Shown here in pieces: positions 3,857 through 5,586 of a stretch of DNA of 5,586 bases. How positions within the stretch are numbered: the stretch's first letter is position 1; each line of letters opens with the position of its first letter. This DNA is from CAYUNT01 sp964446285. GTDB taxonomy: Bacteria; Sumerlaeota; Sumerlaeia; SLMS01; CAYUNT01. The DNA is taken from NCBI GenBank assembly GCA_964446285.1, contig CAYUNT010000254.1, forward strand, positions 1 through 5,586. Direction: 5' to 3'. A program made the position numbers and the translations under genes. The notes under the pieces were generated by a model that saw nothing but the letters and a program-made list of their open reading frames with translations, was not told where the DNA came from and did not search any database.

Positions 3857-5586
3857 ATGAAACATACACTCCTACGGATGGGCTTGGGGGCGGTATTTTG
3901 CCTCGCGAGCCTGTCTCTTTATGCGCAGGGAGGCGCTGCTCGCGGCTTGTCGCCAGGATGCTACACGCCCGGCCAGAAGGTGACGGTTTCCATTGCCCTG
4001 TATCCTTCTGGCGGGGCCTTGGCGGCGGGCTGCGAAGACTCCCCGCCCGAGGGCTGGGCGATCTCGCTCATCTCCGATGGAGGTGTGTGGGATTCGGTCA
4101 GCCGGAAGGTGAAGTTCGGACCGTTTTTCGAAAATCTGAGCCGGACAGTGACCTATGTGGCAACGCCGCCCTTAGGGACAAGCGGCGAGGTTATCTTCTC
4201 CGGCTTGGTCTCTTTCAATGGAAGCGCCGACGCGATCGGGGGCACGCAGCGCATTTCGACGTGTCCGCCCCCGACGGAAACTCCGGTCCCGCCAACGCCA
4301 TCGGCTACACCATCCCCTACTGCCGCGCCTACATTTCCCCCCGGACCGGGGTGGTCCGCGCGGAGTTTCAGCCCTTCGTGCTACGCGCTGGGGCAGCCGG
4401 TGATGGTCTCGATCCAGCTCAATCCGCCCACCGCCACTGTTGCGGGCGCCTGCGAAGACGCCCCCCCGGCGGGATGGACGGTTGACTTGATGTCGGACGG
4501 CGCGGTTTGGGATGCCGCCGATGCCAAGGTGAAGTTCGGGCCATTCCTCGACAACAAGACGCGGACTGTCACTTATCGGGTTTGGCCCGCAGCAAATGCC
4601 AATAGCCCCGTTACATTCACCGGCCAAGTGTCGTTCAATGGCCAGGTGGCGGCAATCGAAGGCGCGGCGGTTCTTGCGCCATGTCCGCCAGCAACCGAAA
4701 CGCCCAGCCCTTCGCCAAGCCTCTCGCCCACTCCCTGGCCCTCGCCTTATCCGAGTCCGATCCCGAGCGCGAACTGGGCGGCGCGTTCCTTTGCGCCTGA
4801 CTGCTTCACGCCAAGCGGAAAAGTAACTGTGACAATTGACCTCAATCCGCCGGCGGGCGTCCTGGCCGCTGCGTGCGAGGACGTTCCGCCCGCGGGCTGG
4901 ACGGTTTCGCGCGTGGATGACGGCGGCGCGTATGATGCGGAGAACGGCAAGGTGAAATTTGGTCCGTTCTTCAGCAACCTGAAGCGCCGCGTAACCTACG
5001 ATGCAGTGGCCCCGCCGGATTCTCCGCTGCCGGAATATGTGTTCGCGGGCGCGGTTTCCTACGACGGCCAGACAACAACCACCGGCGGCGCGGCGCAAAT
5101 TGCGCAGTGTCCGCCAGCAAGTCCGACGCCCAGCCCGACGCCCTCCTGGACGCCGACGCCGTGGCCTACTGCCGCGCCGAGCTTCACGCCAGGAACTGAT
5201 TGGGCTGAGCGCTCGTTCAGCGTGAATTGCTTCCTTGGATTCAATGTGCCGGTCGTCGTGTCGATCAAGTTGCAGCCGCCCGCCGGTGCGCTGGCGATTG
5301 CATGTGACGACACACCGCCCGCCAGATGGCAGGTGCTCGGCATCGCCAGCGGCGGCGAGTGGGACCCGATCCAGGGCAAGGTTAAGTTCGGACCATTTGT
5401 CGAGAACCTGGCGCGAACCGTAACCTACGAAATCTCGCCTCGCGAAGGCGCGGGCGCGCCGTATCTCTTCGGCGGAACGGTGTCTGTGGACGGGATAACG
5501 GCGCCGGTCGCTGGATATTCGGCTCTTGGAATATGCGCGACGCCCCCCCGCGCGGGCGCCGCGCCGCCCGCCCCCCGCCCCCCCCC
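3857..5586 (+). CDS. secreted tandem-repeat protein with four PPAGW modules, 3' end cut by window
   Basis: The frame starting MKHTLLRMGLGAVF stays open for 576 codons to the window edge, so the gene is partial. Residues 1-24 form a signal peptide (hydrophobic 9-22, likely cut after SLYA). Four homologous Ig-like modules follow at residues 30-137, 166-277, 307-419 and 449-561. They are separated by linkers of about 30 residues rich in Pro, Thr and Ser (for example PTPSPTPSWTPTPWPT). Each unit has W or A-x-x-R-[SG]-[FL] then C-[YF], [CED or CDD]-x-PP-x-x-W, [WY]D, KVKFGPF and VTY. Three cysteines per unit keep nearly fixed spacing (24-25 and 77-78 residues). The repeats show the frame is real even without a stop. 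The same module occurs once in the upstream gene. Probably an extracellular structural, adhesive or scaffold protein; no enzyme motif is seen. No family name is recognised. Confidence 0.9.
   Translation, partial: MKHTLLRMGLGAVFCLASLSLYAQGGAARGLSPGCYTPGQKVTVSIALYPSGGALAAGCEDSPPEGWAISLISDGGVWDSVSRKVKFGPFFENLSRTVTYVATPPLGTSGEVIFSGLVSFNGSADAIGGTQRISTCPPPTETPVPPTPSATPSPTAAPTFPPGPGWSARSFSPSCYALGQPVMVSIQLNPPTATVAGACEDAPPAGWTVDLMSDGAVWDAADAKVKFGPFLDNKTRTVTYRVWPAANANSPVTFTGQVSFNGQVAAIEGAAVLAPCPPATETPSPSPSLSPTPWPSPYPSPIPSANWAARSFAPDCFTPSGKVTVTIDLNPPAGVLAAACEDVPPAGWTVSRVDDGGAYDAENGKVKFGPFFSNLKRRVTYDAVAPPDSPLPEYVFAGAVSYDGQTTTTGGAAQIAQCPPASPTPSPTPSWTPTPWPTAAPSFTPGTDWAERSFSVNCFLGFNVPVVVSIKLQPPAGALAIACDDTPPARWQVLGIASGGEWDPIQGKVKFGPFVENLARTVTYEISPREGAGAPYLFGGTVSVDGITAPVAGYSALGICATPPRAGAAPPAPRPP
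3944..4267 (+). repeat. PPAGW module 1
   Basis: Residues 30-137 with cysteines 35, 59 and 136. Key motifs are CEDSPPEGW (59-67), SDGGVWDS (73-80) and KVKFGPF (84-90). The SDGGVWDSV string is identical to that in the copy of the upstream gene, making this unit a plausible nearest relative of it. It follows the signal peptide directly and lacks the WxxRSF start of later units. Confidence 0.85.
4268..4351 (+). repeat. Pro/Thr/Ser linker 1
   Basis: Residues 138-165 are made of TP, SP and PT steps (ETPVPPTPSATPSPT). Such linkers are extended, flexible and often glycosylated in secreted multidomain proteins. Confidence 0.8.
4352..4687 (+). repeat. PPAGW module 2
   Basis: Residues 166-277 with cysteines 175, 199 and 276. 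Motifs are WSARSF (166-171), CEDAPPAGWTV (199-209), SDGAVWDA (213-220) and KVKFGPF (224-230). Confidence 0.85.
4688..4774 (+). repeat. Pro/Thr/Ser linker 2
   Basis: Residues 278-306, with ETPSPSPSLSPTPWPS as the core and repeated PSP steps. It also contains aromatic residues (W294, Y298) like linker 3. Confidence 0.8.
4775..5113 (+). repeat. PPAGW module 3
   Basis: Residues 307-419 with cysteines 316, 340 and 418. Motifs are WAARSF (307-312), CEDVPPAGWTV (340-350), DDGGAYDA (354-361) and GKVKFGPF (364-371). The W of the W-D step is Y here. Confidence 0.85.
5114..5200 (+). repeat. Pro/Thr/Ser linker 3
   Basis: Residues 420-448 have an almost perfect alternation of Pro with Ser/Thr (SPTPSPTPSWTPTPWPT). 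The DNA shows the short repeats CCGACGCC and CCCAGCCCGACGCC. Confidence 0.8.
5201..5539 (+). repeat. PPAGW module 4
   Basis: Residues 449-561 with cysteines 458, 483 and 560. Motifs are WAERSF (449-454), CDDTPPARWQV (483-493) and GKVKFGPF (507-514). It is the most divergent unit: the otherwise fixed G of PPAGW is R, and CED is CDD. Confidence 0.83.
5541..5586. other. G/C-only window end, probable low-quality sequence
   Basis: The last 46 bases contain no A or T and finish in a run of nine C residues. In frame they read TPPRAGAAPPAPRPP, where the other units have a Thr/Ser-rich linker. The next linker is expected here, so the region is probably linker DNA read badly, and residues after about 561 should not be trusted. 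Confidence 0.6.

Noticed and set aside
3898..4485. Plus-strand frame of 195 residues
   Set aside because: It is out of frame with the repeat protein, starts inside its signal-peptide region, has no ribosome binding site, and its translation shows no repeat periodicity.
4172..5098. Minus-strand frame of 308 residues opposite the repeat gene
   Set aside because: Arg/Ala-rich low-complexity translation without domains; the opposite strand carries the conserved repeats.
3944..5539. CRISPR-like or transposon explanation for the regular repeats
   Set aside because: The repeats are about 423 bp, in frame, diverged at synonymous positions and conserved in protein motifs, so they are protein modules.

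Overview
This is a bacterial window of moderately high GC content. It carries a one-piece tmRNA gene (ssrA), then about 450 bases of intergenic and leader DNA, then two same-strand genes for large secreted surface or extracellular proteins. The second gene runs off the right edge.

Layout: 1-76 holds two small tandem hairpins that look like a dispersed intergenic repeat. A weak promoter (about 148-178) precedes ssrA (228-592). The tmRNA has a clear acceptor/T arm, a P2 helix, a tag reading frame (GNQSSADSPLALAA) and the stop-codon hairpin. From 593 to about 849 I see no gene, only short hairpins. A good sigma-70-type promoter (TTGACA, 17 bp, TGTAAT) at 850-878 starts a roughly 160-nt structured leader into a 925-residue secreted protein (1047-3824). 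In order, this protein has a signal peptide, a DUF1565-like region, a right-handed parallel beta-helix with an asparagine ladder, an inserted small module, a 'choice-of-anchor Q'-type ending, one Ig-like 'PPAGW' module and a cysteine-rich tail with a single EF-hand loop. After 32 bp and a strong ribosome binding site comes a second gene (3857 to beyond 5586). It consists of a signal peptide and four copies of the same 'PPAGW' module with a period of about 141 residues, separated by Pro/Thr/Ser linkers. It has no stop codon in the window, so a search for closed reading frames misses it.

The two proteins very probably form one operon and share a homologous module: one copy in the first, at least four in the second. 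A beta-helix protein ending in a dockerin-like tail, next to a linker-separated tandem-repeat protein, is formally similar in layout to a dockerin enzyme beside a scaffoldin. I see no sequence proof of such an interaction, and the repeat does not look like a known cohesin.

Organism: the combination of choice-of-anchor Q endings, 'PPAGWTVSNISDGG'-type modules, Cys-rich EF-hand tails and Pro/Thr linkers recalls large exported proteins of Planctomycetota-like and related poorly cultured phyla (for example Sumerlaeota or Hydrogenedentota). This is from memory of family style, not a search. The last 46 bases contain only G and C and end in a C run, and are probably low-quality contig-end sequence.
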